DNA of 64,000 bases from Arthrobacter sp. Marseille-P9274 (GCF_946892675.1 NZ_CAMPOV010000002.1:496001-560000); one strand, 5' to 3'. Shown: positions 8,077-18,452, counted from the stretch's first letter. The notes: generated from the letters alone by a model not told the origin. Program-made: numbers and translations.

Positions 8077-10338
8077 ATGGCTAAGGTTGAGCAGACACCG
8101 ACTCCGGACAACGAGCCGACGAAGGCACTCGTTGAACGCGAGCGCTTCGGCGGAACCGATCGACGCAGGAACCACGATCCTGAGATCGAGGCCAGGCGTC
8201 CTCCCATTTCCAGCACCGAGCTGAGCAAGGGACCAACGGAACTCGTCGAGAGCCCCAGACCACGGGTCAACTGGCGGGTCTTCATCATTTCCTCGATCGT
8301 CGTCGTCCTGTTTTCGTTGTGGGCGATGCTCGCGCCGACGACCGCGGCCAGCACCATGCACTCCGTGGTCACCTGGATCGCCACCAACCTGGGCTGGTAC
8401 TACGTCGTAACGGTCACCCTCGTCATCATTTTCGTCCTGTGGGTAGCCCTCTCCAAGGAGGGCAGCGTCCGGCTCGGCCCCGACCACTCGCGTCCGCAAT
8501 ACCGCCTGTTCACCTGGGTCGCCATGCTGTTTGCCGCAGGCGTGGGCATCGACATGCTCTTCTATTCGGTGACCGGCCCGATCACCCAATACATCACGCC
8601 CCCGTCAGCTACTCCCGAGTCGGCGGCGGCCGCCCAGGACGCGGTCGTCTGGACCATGTTCCATTACGGCGTCGCCGGCTGGTCGATGTATGCGCTGCTC
8701 GGCATGGCGATGGGTTACTTCGCCTACCGGTGGGGGATGCCGCTGTCCATCCGGGCAGCCCTGTACCCGCTGCTGGGCAGGCGGGTCCGCGGTGCGACCG
8801 GCGACGTGATCGACATTTTCGCCCTGGTGGGCACGGTGTTCGGCGTGGCCACCTCGATGGGAATCGGCGTCGTCCTGCTCAACGTCGGCTTCAGCTGGCT
8901 GTTCGGGCTAGAGGAAGGCCTGGCCCTGCAGATCGCCCTCGTGCTCGTCGCCGTGATCATGACCATCGCCGCCTGCACGTCCGGCGTCGACAAGGGGATC
9001 CGGCTGATCTCCGAGCTCAACCTCTGGTCCGCCGGCGCGATGATGCTCTACATCCTCGTCACCGGCAAGACGTCGTTCCTGCTCAACGCCATGGTCGAAA
9101 ACATCGGCCGCTTCGTCTTCACCCTTCCCGAGCGCACCCTGCAGACCCTGGCCTACGAGGAAGGCGGCTCGGAGTGGATGGCCGGCTGGACCTTGTTCTT
9201 CTGGGCGTTCTGGCTGGCCTGGGGGCCGTTCGTCGGGCTCTTCCTGGCGCGCATCTCACGGGGCCGGACCCTGCGTGAGTTCGTCATCGCCGCCATCACC
9301 GCTCCGGTCCTTTGCGACTTCTTCATTGTCTCGATCTTCGGCAACAGCGCCATGAGCGAGGTGCTCGGAGGGAACAAGGAGTTCGCGCAGCTCGCCATCG
9401 ACAGCCCGGAACACGGCTGGTACGCACTGCTGGAGATGTTCCCGGGAGCGCCCTTCCTGATCGGGCTGGCCACGTTGTCCGGCCTGCTGTTCTACCTCAC
9501 CAGCGCCAACTCCGGCGCCATGGTCATGTCGAACTTCTCCTCCTCGATCCCCGACCCATCGATGGACGGAGCGAAGTGGCTGCGCATCTTCTGGGCGCTG
9601 GTCACGGCCTTCCTCACGGTGGCCATGCTCGTGGCGGGCGGCGTGACGACCATGGAATACGCCACGCTGATCTTCGCCCTGCCGGTCACGATCATCGCGT
9701 ATCTGGTGATGGCTTCCTTCTCGAAGGTGCTCCGGATGGAGCGGGCCGAGAGGGAGGGCCTGGTGCTGCGCCGCCGTTCTGCTGCCGCCCATGGCGGCCA
9801 TGCTCCCGAGAAGACCTGGCGGCAGCGGCTTGCCGGTCTGCGCTCCTACCCGTCGAACAGGGCCGTGGCCCAGTTCGCCGCACGTGTCGTGAAGCCCGCC
9901 CTGCAGGACGTGGCCAGGGAATTCACGCAACTCGGCTACGAGGCCGAGCTGACGACCGCATCCAACGAGGAAACCGGCGTCGATGAGCACACCCTGGTGG
10001 TGAACATGGCAGACCACAGGAACTTCCACTACCAGGTGGCAGCCGTCGAGGCCCCGGTGCCGATGTTCGGCGCCCGCAGCATGTCGCGCGAGATCGACAC
10101 CTACTACCGGCTCGAAGTGTTCACCCAGACGGGCACCGAGGGGTACGACCTCATGGGCCTGAGCCGGCAGCAGATTATCGACGACGTCCTCGACCGCTAC
10201 GAGGCGCATCTGGCGTTCCTCAAGTACTCCAGCGAGCACGCCTACGCCTCGGTGCTCACCCCGGCGGTACCGCCGTCGACCGGGTCGACTCCGCACGTGG
10301 AGGCAAAGACCGAGGATCCCGAGCGGCCCGACGTTTAA
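8077..10338 (+). CDS. BCCT-family betaine/choline transporter (BetT-like)
   Basis: This 753-residue protein has a long polar N-terminus (about 65 residues), about 12 membrane segments and a soluble C-terminal extension of roughly 170 residues. The family signature appears as WTLFFWAFWLAWGPFVGLF followed by ARISRGRTLREF, and the region TMFHYGVAGWSMYALLGM matches the substrate channel of betaine/choline/carnitine carriers. The C-terminal extension is typical of BetT-type proteins, where it serves osmosensing. It probably imports choline or glycine betaine with a coupling ion for osmoprotection. No betaine-synthesis genes are adjacent. GGAG lies a few bases before the chosen ATG. Confidence 0.9.
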   Translation: MAKVEQTPTPDNEPTKALVERERFGGTDRRRNHDPEIEARRPPISSTELSKGPTELVESPRPRVNWRVFIISSIVVVLFSLWAMLAPTTAASTMHSVVTWIATNLGWYYVVTVTLVIIFVLWVALSKEGSVRLGPDHSRPQYRLFTWVAMLFAAGVGIDMLFYSVTGPITQYITPPSATPESAAAAQDAVVWTMFHYGVAGWSMYALLGMAMGYFAYRWGMPLSIRAALYPLLGRRVRGATGDVIDIFALVGTVFGVATSMGIGVVLLNVGFSWLFGLEEGLALQIALVLVAVIMTIAACTSGVDKGIRLISELNLWSAGAMMLYILVTGKTSFLLNAMVENIGRFVFTLPERTLQTLAYEEGGSEWMAGWTLFFWAFWLAWGPFVGLFLARISRGRTLREFVIAAITAPVLCDFFIVSIFGNSAMSEVLGGNKEFAQLAIDSPEHGWYALLEMFPGAPFLIGLATLSGLLFYLTSANSGAMVMSNFSSSIPDPSMDGAKWLRIFWALVTAFLTVAMLVAGGVTTMEYATLIFALPVTIIAYLVMASFSKVLRMERAEREGLVLRRRSAAAHGGHAPEKTWRQRLAGLRSYPSNRAVAQFAARVVKPALQDVAREFTQLGYEAELTTASNEETGVDEHTLVVNMADHRNFHYQVAAVEAPVPMFGARSMSREIDTYYRLEVFTQTGTEGYDLMGLSRQQIIDDVLDRYEAHLAFLKYSSEHAYASVLTPAVPPSTGSTPHVEAKTEDPERPDV

Positions 10339-10423
10339 GCACTCTCCATCTGCCCGAAACACTGGCGAAACCATGGCCGCCTAGCGTTGTTGGCATCACC
10401 TCTTCTACGGGTTGGAGGACAGG

Positions 10424-10927
10424 ATGCACGGCAGCAGGCGGCTTATTTTCCGGCGGGTCCCCTGGGACAACCCGGTGGGCGCGGAACTGCGCAGGGCGCA
10501 GCAGGCGGAACTGGCCGCGCGCTTCGGGACGCCGGACCACGAACCGGGTCCGCCGCCGTCGGACGCGGACGTGGCGCTCTTCCTGATCGCGTATGAACGC
10601 TGCAGCGGACAACCGCTGGGCTGCGGCGGCATCCGCCATCTGGACGAAGCAACCGGGGAGATCAAGCGCGTCTATGTGCTCCCCTATGCCAGGGGCTCCG
10701 AAGTGGCCAGCTCCATCCTCGCGGTACTCGAGGACTGTGCCGCGGAGCTCGGGTATTCGGAGCTTCGGGCCGAGGCTGGCTCCGTCCAGGCCGATGGCAT
10801 CAGGTTGTATGAGAGTTCCGGCTATGCGCGCGTACCGAACTTCGGCCCTTACGCGGAGGCGGCCACGTCCCGCTGCTTTGCCAAGGTCATCGGCGCGAGG
10901 ACCCTGGCAGCCAGCGCCGCTTCATAG
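10424..10927 (+). CDS. GNAT-family N-acetyltransferase
   Basis: The 167-residue protein shows the GNAT core: a beta strand and turn at GEIKRVYVLPYARGSEVASSIL (acetyl-CoA pyrophosphate loop) and a C-terminal LYESSGYARV segment. GGAGG stands five bases before the ATG at 10424, which decides the start over the in-frame TTG at 10412. The acceptor substrate is not apparent. Confidence 0.85.
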   Translation: MHGSRRLIFRRVPWDNPVGAELRRAQQAELAARFGTPDHEPGPPPSDADVALFLIAYERCSGQPLGCGGIRHLDEATGEIKRVYVLPYARGSEVASSILAVLEDCAAELGYSELRAEAGSVQADGIRLYESSGYARVPNFGPYAEAATSRCFAKVIGARTLAASAAS

Positions 10928-10963
10928 CCCGGAATCCGCCGGGGTTCCGCTACTGTCGTCCCT

Positions 10964-11395
10964 ATGGAGAACGGCGACATCACCTTCCACACCCGCAAAT
11001 GGGTGCGGCCCGAAGACCTCAATGCCAACGGCACCCTCTTCGGCGGCAGCCTGCTGCGGTGGATCGACGAGGAGGCGGCCATCTACGCCATCGTCCAGCT
11101 GGGCAACGGGATGGCGGTCACCAAGTACATGTCCGAAATCAATTTCGTCAGCTCGGCCCAGCAGGGCGACCTGATCGAGATGGGGCTGACGGCCACGGAC
11201 TTCGGCCGGACCTCGCTGACGATGCGTGCCGAGGTGCGGAACATGTTCACCCGCCAGTCCATCCTGACGATCGAGAAAATCGTCTTCGTCAACCTCGGCG
11301 AGGACGGCAAGCCAGCCCCGCACGGCTACACCGAGATCACCTACTCCCGCGACCGCGTGCCGCGCCAGCACCTGGACCGCATGCCGCCGCGATAA
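10964..11395 (+). CDS. Acyl-CoA thioesterase, hotdog fold
   Basis: The 143-residue protein has the hotdog motif NGTLFGGSLLRWIDEEAAI, in which the central helix carries the catalytic acidic residue. This is typical of the YciA/ACOT group, which hydrolyses acyl-CoA to free CoA and fatty acid. Length matches the family. It follows the acetyltransferase gene on the same strand after a 36-base gap. Confidence 0.86.
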   Translation: MENGDITFHTRKWVRPEDLNANGTLFGGSLLRWIDEEAAIYAIVQLGNGMAVTKYMSEINFVSSAQQGDLIEMGLTATDFGRTSLTMRAEVRNMFTRQSILTIEKIVFVNLGEDGKPAPHGYTEITYSRDRVPRQHLDRMPPR

Positions 11396-11436
11396 ACCGC
11401 GGCTGAATCGGGGCTGCAGTCCAGTGCCGTCAGGCG

Positions 11437-11790
11437 CTAGATGCGGATGTAGGCGGCGCCGCCGAATTGCCGTTGGGCGAGGTGGGCGACGGCGGCGGGG
11501 ACCACGGCGATGCCCGGCGGCAGGGATGTTTCGTCGATTCCTGCCGTGCGGAGGCTGTTGCGGCACGCCGTCACCTTAGTGCCGCTTTCGGCGGCGAGGG
11601 CTCCGGCTTCCGCAGCCGCCGGGCCGGATCCGGCCAACTGGGTGACTACCGGTCCCTGCACGACGAGTTCGATCCTGGCCTCGGGCAACTCCGCGCGCGC
11701 ATTACGCGCGACGCGCAAGGCTGCGGCAAGGTCGGGGAATGGCTGTGTCCCCGGGCCGCCCAGGTGAAGGACAAGATCGGCGTTCTCCAT
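11437..11790 (-). CDS. DsrE/F-like sulfur-relay family protein
   Basis: This is a 117-residue cytoplasmic protein with the DsrE-like Rossmann-type fold (ADLVLHLGG at the start, ARIELVVQGPVV in the middle, GIAVVPAAVAHLAQRQ near the end). A single cysteine (TACRNSL) sits where DsrE relatives carry persulfide. It lies on the strand opposite cstB, downstream of the 63-residue Cys-rich gene, and may share that gene's promoter beside the first CstR site. That position suggests a persulfide carrier or binding role. The chosen ATG is the only start that begins at the fold; longer upstream readings are Gly/Arg-rich and implausible. Confidence 0.72.
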   Translation of the reverse strand: MENADLVLHLGGPGTQPFPDLAAALRVARNARAELPEARIELVVQGPVVTQLAGSGPAAAEAGALAAESGTKVTACRNSLRTAGIDETSLPPGIAVVPAAVAHLAQRQFGGAAYIRI

Positions 11791-11815
11791 GCCGGTCACT
11801 TTAACAGGCTGCGGG

Positions 11816-12007
11816 TCAGCGCCCGAAGAGCTTCCTGAACCAGCCGAGGCCACTACCCGTGCGCGCAAGGGTGCCCTGCCGCCCCGCCACGCGGGAGCAG
11901 GTACAGCGCCGGGACTGCGGAACATTGCGCATCACCTGCTCCACATGGTTGCCGCAGCCGGCCCACGTCGCTTTTCCGCAGTGCCGGCACGTCGCCACTC
12001 TGCACAC
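11816..12007 (-). CDS. Small Cys-rich protein, probable metal-binding (63 residues)
   Basis: The protein begins with a zinc-ribbon-like CRHCGKATWAGCGNH and has further cysteines at residues 35 and 37 (CTC). It starts at GTG 12007 with GGAGG six bases upstream. The CxxC...C pattern and the KATWAGCG core resemble a small uncharacterised family I associate with actinobacteria. A TAGAAT -10-like box on this strand (12066-12061) sits next to the first CstR-type operator, so the gene may belong to the persulfide regulon. Its function is unknown. Confidence 0.65.
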   Translation of the reverse strand: MCRVATCRHCGKATWAGCGNHVEQVMRNVPQSRRCTCSRVAGRQGTLARTGSGLGWFRKLFGR

Positions 12008-12067
12008 AACAGTCCTCCATCACGGTTCGTTAGAGGACACCGCGCTCGGTGCCCGCCTCCATTCTAT

Positions 12068-12083
12068 ATACCCCCATGGGTAT
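12068..12083. promoter_or_regulatory. CstR-type operator 1
   Basis: The 16-mer ATACCCCCATGGGTAT is an inverted repeat ATACCC-N4-GGGTAT. It sits immediately upstream of a TAGAAT box read on the minus strand, so it probably controls the Cys-rich/dsrE direction. Confidence 0.75.
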
Positions 12084-12111
12084 TCGACGGTTTCGGGACG
12101 ACACTTGCGGC

Positions 12112-12127
12112 ATACCCCCGGAGGTAT
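12112..12127. promoter_or_regulatory. CstR-type operator 2
   Basis: The 16-mer ATACCCCCGGAGGTAT has the same architecture as site 1 with one imperfect position. It overlaps a TATTAT (-10-like) box at 12125-12130 on the plus strand, which fits repression of cstB. Confidence 0.72.
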
Positions 12128-12145
12128 TATTGTTGATTCTGAAAT

Positions 12146-12161
12146 ATACCCCCGGGGGTAC
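12146..12161. promoter_or_regulatory. CstR-type operator 3
   Basis: The 16-mer ATACCCCCGGGGGTAC is nearly perfect. It lies between operator 2 and the cstB ribosome-binding site (AAGGAGA). Confidence 0.75.
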
Positions 12162-12186
12162 CGGGAGCCAACGACAAGGAGACGAG

Positions 12187-13596
12187 ATGCTGCTCGAGCG
12201 AATCTATGACGAGGACCTGGCGCAGGCCGGCTACTTCATCGGCTGCCAGCGCAAGGGCGAGGCCGTGGTGGTCGATGCCCGCCGCGACATCGATGTGTAC
12301 CTCGAGATGGCCAAGGCCAACGGGATGAAGATCGTCGCGGTCACCGAGACCCACATCCACGCCGACTATCTCTCCGGCACCCGTGAGCTCGCCGCGGCCA
12401 CCGGCGCGGACATCTACGTCTCCGGCGAGGGCGGCACGGACTGGCAGTACGGCTTCGGCGCCGCGCGCCTCAACGACGGCGATGCGGTCTCGATCGGCAA
12501 CATCACCGTCCAGGCCGTACACACCCCCGGGCACACCCCGGAACACCTGTCCTTCCTCGTCACCGACGGCGCATTCAGCGACCAGCCCGGCTACCTCCTC
12601 TCCGGCGACTTCGTCTTCGCGGGAGACCCGGGCCGGCCGGACCTGCTGGACGAGGCCGCCGGCGGCATCGACACCCGCTTCGAGGGCGCGAAGCAGCTCT
12701 TCGCCAGCCTGCGCACCAAGTTCCTGACCCTGCCCGACCACGTCCAGGTCTACCCCGGCCACGGCTCCGGCAGCGCCTGCGGCAAGGCTCTGGGCGCGAT
12801 CCCGTCCACCACGGTCGGCTACGAACGTCTCTACTCCTGGTGGGGCAAGTACCTTGAAACCAACGACGAACAGGGCTTCATCGACGAGCTCCTCGACGGC
12901 CAGCCCGACGCCCACGCCTACTTCGGCCGGATGAAGCGCCAGAACCGCCTCGGCCCGGCCGTGATGGGCGACCGCGCACCGCTGCCCGAACTGGACAATC
13001 AGACCATTGCCGCAGACCTGGCCGCCGACAAGGTCACTTTCGTCGACACCCGCCCCAACACGCAGGTCCACGAAGGCACCGTGCCTGGCGCGCTGAACAT
13101 CCCGGCCGGGAACAAGGCCGCCAGCTTCGGCGCCTGGGCCTACGACCCCGAGACCGACGACCGGCCCCTGGTCCTGCTGGCCCCGGACCAGGACGCGGCC
13201 CGCACCATGTGGGACCACCTGGTCCGCGTCGGCATCGACAACGTCGCCGGCTACACGACAAACCTGGACGGGCTGCCCACTGCGGTCCCGGCCCTGATCC
13301 AACCCGAGGAACTCGAGGGCTTCGACGCCGCCCTGGTCCTGGACGTGCGGAACAGGACCGAGCACACCGCCGGCCACATCCCCGGCTCCGACCAGCTCAG
13401 CGCCGGCCGTGTGCTCTGGAACCTGGACAAGCTCCCCTTCGACGGCACCATCGTGACCTACTGCCAGAGCGGGGTGCGCAACTCCGTCGCCGCCAGCGCC
13501 CTGCGCCGCGCCGGCTACAACGTCGTCGAACTCGACGGCAGCTACGCAGCCTGGGAAAACTTCCAGGCCACCCGCCAAACGGCCGCCATCCGCTAA
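12187..13596 (+). CDS. cstB: CstB-like persulfide dioxygenase/sulfurtransferase (MBL + pseudo-rhodanese + rhodanese)
   Basis: This 469-residue protein has three domains. An N-terminal metallo-beta-lactamase fold (about 1-235) carries the iron-site motif THIHADYLSG (His56, His58, Asp60), HTPGHTPEH, Asp141 and YPGHGSG; Tyr61 replaces the second histidine of HxHxDH. A middle rhodanese-like domain (about 255-355) has no cysteine at its active loop (LAPDQDAAR). The C-terminal rhodanese has the active loop YCQSGVR (Cys426). This order is that of Staphylococcus CstB, which oxidises persulfides to thiosulfate. AAGGAGA precedes the ATG. Three CstR-type operators lie upstream, and a hairpin follows the stop. 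Confidence 0.88.
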   Translation: MLLERIYDEDLAQAGYFIGCQRKGEAVVVDARRDIDVYLEMAKANGMKIVAVTETHIHADYLSGTRELAAATGADIYVSGEGGTDWQYGFGAARLNDGDAVSIGNITVQAVHTPGHTPEHLSFLVTDGAFSDQPGYLLSGDFVFAGDPGRPDLLDEAAGGIDTRFEGAKQLFASLRTKFLTLPDHVQVYPGHGSGSACGKALGAIPSTTVGYERLYSWWGKYLETNDEQGFIDELLDGQPDAHAYFGRMKRQNRLGPAVMGDRAPLPELDNQTIAADLAADKVTFVDTRPNTQVHEGTVPGALNIPAGNKAASFGAWAYDPETDDRPLVLLAPDQDAARTMWDHLVRVGIDNVAGYTTNLDGLPTAVPALIQPEELEGFDAALVLDVRNRTEHTAGHIPGSDQLSAGRVLWNLDKLPFDGTIVTYCQSGVRNSVAASALRRAGYNVVELDGSYAAWENFQATRQTAAIR

Positions 13597-13612
13597 CCGA
13601 CGAACACCACCG

Positions 13613-13641
13613 CACGGGCCCGCAGTCACTGCGGGCCCGTG
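13613..13641 (+). terminator. Hairpin after cstB
   Basis: This is a perfect 14-bp inverted repeat (CACGGGCCCGCAGT) with a single central base, 17 bases after the cstB stop. There is no T tract, so termination may be weak or factor-dependent. Confidence 0.55.
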
Positions 13642-13677
13642 GGCGTTATGATCGCCCCACTCCTGCGGAGGATAAAG

Positions 13678-14749
13678 ATGGCCGACACACCAAAAGCCCC
13701 CTTGCCAGCCCTCGGACTGCGGGCCAACGCGGCACAGTTCACCCTACTGGTGGTAGTAAACGCACTGGTCGGCGGGATGGTCGGCCAGCAGCAGACCGTA
13801 CTGCCGCTGCTGGCCACAGAGGACTTCGGACTGACAGGGTTCACCTTCATCTTCACCTACGTCGCGGCCTTCGGGGTGACGAAGGCGATCGCCAACTACT
13901 TCGCCGGAACGCTCTCCGACCGGCACGGCCGCAAGCCCGTCCTGCTCGCCGGCTGGCTGTTCGCGGTGCCCGTGCCGCTGATGCTGATCCTTGCCCCGAA
14001 CTGGGGCTGGGTCATCGCCGCCAACGTGCTGCTGGGCATCAACCAGGGCCTGACCTGGTCCACCACCGTCGTGATGAAAATCGATCTGGTGGGTCCGCGG
14101 CAGCGCGGGCTGGCGCGCCGACGGGATGCACGACCACCTGCACCAGGACCTGGACAACCGGCAGATCCTGATCCAGACCAGCCTGCGGGAACCGGCGCTG
14201 TCGTCGGCAAGCCTGGCCGGACTAGTGAACAACCTCAATTTCGGCCTGTCCTGGGGCCTGTTCCCGCTGCTTTTCGCCACCGCCGGCCTGCCGGTGGAGC
14301 AGGTGGGCCTGCTCTTTGCCCTCTACCCGGGCGTGTGGGGCGCGGGACAACTGGTCACCGGAGCCCTCTCTGACAGGATCGGCCGCAAGCACCTCATCGC
14401 GGCCGGCATGAGGCTCCAGGCCGCGGCCCTGGCCATCATCGCAGCATCCGGTGCCTTCGGCGGCTGGGCCCTGGGAACCGTGCTGTTGGGAGCAGGGACC
14501 GCGATGGTTTATCCGACGCTCCTGGCGGTGGTCGGGGACGTGGCACACCCAGCCTGGCGCGGCCGGGCGGTCGGGGTCTATCGGATCTGGCGCGACCTCG
14601 GCTACGCCTTCGGTGCCATCCTCGGGGGCGTCATCGCCGACCGGTTGGGCCTGCACGCCGCCGTCTGGGCGGCAGCGGCCCTCAGCGCGGCGACTGCGGG
14701 CATCGTCGCTGCGAGGATGTACGAAACGCTGGCCTCCCGGCCGGGCTAA
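13678..14749 (+). pseudogene. MFS transporter, disrupted by internal deletion and frameshift
   Basis: GGAGG precedes an ATG at 13678 that opens a good MFS N-terminus (SDRHGRKPVLLAGWLF; helices 1-4). The frame is coherent to about 14117 (GPRQRGLA) and then becomes low-quality, ending at 14373. A second frame from about 14114 (RADGMHDHLHQDL) runs to 14749 and supplies the MFS C-terminal half (GALSDRIGRKHLIAAG). The two halves together give only about 357 codons, short of the usual 400-plus. The end of the N-terminal bundle (helices 5-6 and the start of the central loop) is therefore missing as well as the frame being shifted. It sits between cstB and cstR. A functional product is unlikely. Confidence 0.8.
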
Positions 14750-14854
14750 GGCACGGTCCCGGGCGGGCCCGGCGCGGCACCGCACCGAACAAAGCGACAG
14801 GCGGCCCTGGTCCGCATGGACCCGGCCGCCTGTCCGCCTTGCCGATCGTCTGGC

Positions 14855-15822
<968 letters not shown>

Positions 15823-15874
15823 GCGACTTTCCCCTCAAGCCGGTTCCCGCCAGCCTTCATCCAAGGAACCCGCC

Positions 15875-16171
15875 ATGGCCGAGACCACCATCCAGGACAC
15901 CAACGACCGCCGCACCCGCGACCAGATCCTCGATGTCCGCGAGGATTTCGAAGTCGCCGAGGGAATGATCCCCGAAGCCCTGCACATCCCGATGGGCGAC
16001 CTCAACCGCCGCCTGAACGAGCTCGACCGCAGCCGCCCCTTCATCGTGGTCTGCCGCAGCGGCAACCGCAGCGCCCGCGTCGCCGACGCGCTCAACACCG
16101 CCGGCTACACCGCCGACACCATGACCGGCGGCATGATCGCCTGGCAGCGCGCCGGCCTTCCCACCCGCTGA
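15875..16171 (+). CDS. Single-domain rhodanese
   Basis: This 98-residue sulfurtransferase domain has the active-site loop VCRSGNRSAR (Cys then Arg/Asn/Arg) and the N-terminal motif ILDVREDFEVAEG. It is likely a cytoplasmic persulfide or thiosulfate transferase. It lies 52 bases after the membrane rhodanese and 41 bases before the exporter gene, consistent with one transcript. Confidence 0.88.
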   Translation: MAETTIQDTNDRRTRDQILDVREDFEVAEGMIPEALHIPMGDLNRRLNELDRSRPFIVVCRSGNRSARVADALNTAGYTADTMTGGMIAWQRAGLPTR

Positions 16172-16212
16172 CCCGCCTGCCGGCCCCTCCCACCACGCAA
16201 AGGACCGACCAC

Positions 16213-17103
16213 ATGAGCCTCGCCCTCACGGCCACCCTGCTGCTCTCCGTCGTCATCGGACTCTCCCTCGGCCTGCTCGGCGGCGGGGGCTCCATCCTCA
16301 CCGTTCCCATCCTCACCTACGTCGCCGGGCTCGACCCCAAGGAAGCCATCGCCGCGTCCCTGTTCGTCGTCGGTGCGACCTCGGCCGTGAGCGCCATCGC
16401 CCACGCACGCAACGGCCGCGTCAAATGGCGCACGGGCCTGGTCTTCGGTGCCGCCGGCATGGCCGGAGCCTTCCTCGGCGGCCTGCTCGGCGGACACATC
16501 CCCGGCACCATCCTCATGATCGCCTTCGCCCTCATGATGGTCGCCACCTCCATCGCCATGATCCGCGGCCGCAAAAACAAGGCCCAGGACGCCACCACCC
16601 ACAACAACGAACTGCCCGTCCTCAAAGTCACCCTCGAAGGCCTCGTCGTCGGCCTCGTCACCGGACTGGTCGGAGCCGGCGGCGGATTCCTCGTCGTCCC
16701 GGCCCTCGCCCTTCTCGGCGGCCTCGCGATGCCCGTCGCCGTCGGAACCTCCCTGGTCGTCATCGCGCTGAAGTCCTTCGCCGGACTCGGCGGCTACCTC
16801 ACCAGCGTCAGCCTGGACTGGGGACTCGTCGGCGCCGTCACCGCCGCCGCCATCGTCGGCTCCGTGCTCGGCTCCCGCCTGGCCGGCCGCATCCCCGAAA
16901 CAGCGCTCCGCAAGGGCTTCGGCATCTTCGTGCTCGTGATGGGCGTCTTCGTCCTCGTCCAGGAACTCCCCGCCCCGGCCAACACCATTCTCGCCGTCGC
17001 CGCAGCCGTCCTGGCAGCAGCCGCCCTCACCTGCCGCTACGCCATCCCCGCCTGCCCGCTACGGCGGTCGCCCGCCCGGCCTGCCGCGGCGGGAGCCCGC
17101 TAG
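16213..17103 (+). CDS. TauE/SafE-family sulfite or sulfonate exporter
   Basis: The 296-residue membrane protein has about eight helices and the duplicated TauE motif (GLLGGGGSILTVPIL in repeat one, GLVGAGGGFLVVPAL in repeat two). TauE proteins beside CstR are thought to export sulfite or thiosulfate formed from persulfide oxidation. The last 25 residues are Arg/Pro/Ala-rich and unconserved. It is the last gene of the operon and is followed by a terminator at 17124-17157. Confidence 0.88.
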   Translation: MSLALTATLLLSVVIGLSLGLLGGGGSILTVPILTYVAGLDPKEAIAASLFVVGATSAVSAIAHARNGRVKWRTGLVFGAAGMAGAFLGGLLGGHIPGTILMIAFALMMVATSIAMIRGRKNKAQDATTHNNELPVLKVTLEGLVVGLVTGLVGAGGGFLVVPALALLGGLAMPVAVGTSLVVIALKSFAGLGGYLTSVSLDWGLVGAVTAAAIVGSVLGSRLAGRIPETALRKGFGIFVLVMGVFVLVQELPAPANTILAVAAAVLAAAALTCRYAIPACPLRRSPARPAAAGAR

Positions 17104-17123
17104 CGCCGCAGCAGCAACAGCAA

Positions 17124-17157
17124 ACGGCTGCTTAGGTCTACAGACCTAAGCAGCCGT
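17124..17157. terminator. Bidirectional terminator between tauE and rlmN
   Basis: A perfect 16-bp inverted repeat (ACGGCTGCTTAGGTCT) with a 2-base centre lies between two convergent genes. Neither side has a long T tract. Confidence 0.75.
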
Positions 17158-17179
17158 CGTCGTTGTGTGGCTGGAAAGA

Positions 17180-18397
17180 TTATTCCGCCGCGGCGAGCTG
17201 GCCGCAGGCGCCGTCGATCTCCTTGCCGCGGGTATCGCGCAGCGTCGTGGGGACGCCGGCATCATTGAGCCGGTCGACGAATTCCCGGGTGACGTCCGCG
17301 TCCGAGCTGGTCCAGATGGAGCCCGGCGTCGGGTTCAGCGGGATCGGATTCACGTGCACCCAGCCGCGGCCGCGCTTGTTCAGCTTCTTGGCCAGCAGGT
17401 CCGCGCGCCAGGCGTGGTCGTTCATGTCCTTGATCAGCGCGTACTCGATCGAAACGCGGCGGCCGGTGCGCTCGTAGTAGCCGTAGGCGGCATCGAGTGC
17501 CTCATCCACCTTCCAGCGCGAGTTGACCGGGATCAGCTCGTCGCGGAGCTCATCGTCCGGTGCGTGCAGGCTCAGTGCGAACGTGAAGGGAAGGTTCTCG
17601 TCCGCCAGCTTGTTGATCGCCGGGACCAGGCCGACCGTGGACACCGTAATGCCGCGGGCGCTCATGCCCAGCCCCTCCGGAGCCTCGTCCACCATGCGGT
17701 GCACGGCGTTCATCACGCGCTTGTAATTGGCCAGCGGTTCGCCCATCCCCATAAAAACGATGTTGGTGACGCGCTCGGCGTCAGCGCCGCCGTCCCGCCG
17801 CTTGCCGCCGAGCCCGCCCTCTGCGATCACGCGGTTGGCCTGGACGATCTGGTCCAGGATCTCCGCCGTCGACATGTTGCGCGTCAGCCCGGCCTGTCCG
17901 GTGGCGCAGAACGGGCAGTTCATGCCACAGCCGCACTGGCTGGAGACGCACAGCGTGATCCGGCCCGTGTAGCGCATCAGCACCGACTCCACGAGCGAGC
18001 CGTCGAAGAGCCGCCACAGGAACTTGATCGTGTCGCCCTTGTCCGTGGTCAGCCGCTTGACCTCGGTCAGCAGCTTCGGGAAGAACGCCTCGGCCAGCTC
18101 GGCGCGGCGCTCCTTGGGCAGGTCGCTCATCCGCTCCGGGTCGGTGGTGTAGTGCTGGAAGTAGTGCGTGGAAAGCTGCTTCGCGCGGAAGGCGGGCAGC
18201 CCCAGCTCCTTCATCTTCTCCTGCCGCTCGGCCAGCGTCAGGTCGGCCAGGTGGACCGGCGGCTGCGTGACCCGCGGGGACTTAAACTGCAGCAGCGGCC
18301 GTCCCTCGGCGGTGACGGCCTGGTTCCAACCCTCGGTCGCGGGGCGCACCTGTGGCCGGTCTGAAATGACTTGGGGGGAAGTTTTCTGCGAAGACAT
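17180..18397 (-). CDS. rlmN: 23S rRNA/tRNA A2-methyltransferase, radical SAM
   Basis: RlmN methylates C2 of A2503 in 23S rRNA and A37 in some tRNAs. The 405-residue protein has the radical SAM cluster motif CGMNCPFC (Cys157, Cys161, Cys164). The family motifs [21 protein letters not shown] and YALIKDMND are present, as is the C-terminal [17 protein letters not shown] containing the resolving cysteine. The ATG at 18397 is taken because the upstream extension shows no conservation and would run through the intergenic promoter region shared with the divergent glycosylase gene. Confidence 0.95.
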   Translation of the reverse strand: MSSQKTSPQVISDRPQVRPATEGWNQAVTAEGRPLLQFKSPRVTQPPVHLADLTLAERQEKMKELGLPAFRAKQLSTHYFQHYTTDPERMSDLPKERRAELAEAFFPKLLTEVKRLTTDKGDTIKFLWRLFDGSLVESVLMRYTGRITLCVSSQCGCGMNCPFCATGQAGLTRNMSTAEILDQIVQANRVIAEGGLGGKRRDGGADAERVTNIVFMGMGEPLANYKRVMNAVHRMVDEAPEGLGMSARGITVSTVGLVPAINKLADENLPFTFALSLHAPDDELRDELIPVNSRWKVDEALDAAYGYYERTGRRVSIEYALIKDMNDHAWRADLLAKKLNKRGRGWVHVNPIPLNPTPGSIWTSSDADVTREFVDRLNDAGVPTTLRDTRGKEIDGACGQLAAAE

Positions 18398-18452
18398 TGG
18401 CACTATTGTCTCACACGGACTACAGTTCTCCCTTTCGCCTAGAGTATCCAGC

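Noticed and set aside
12049-12186. Longer N-terminal extension of CstB
   Set aside because: It would translate through the operator cluster. AAGGAGA before 12187 and the domain start support the shorter form.
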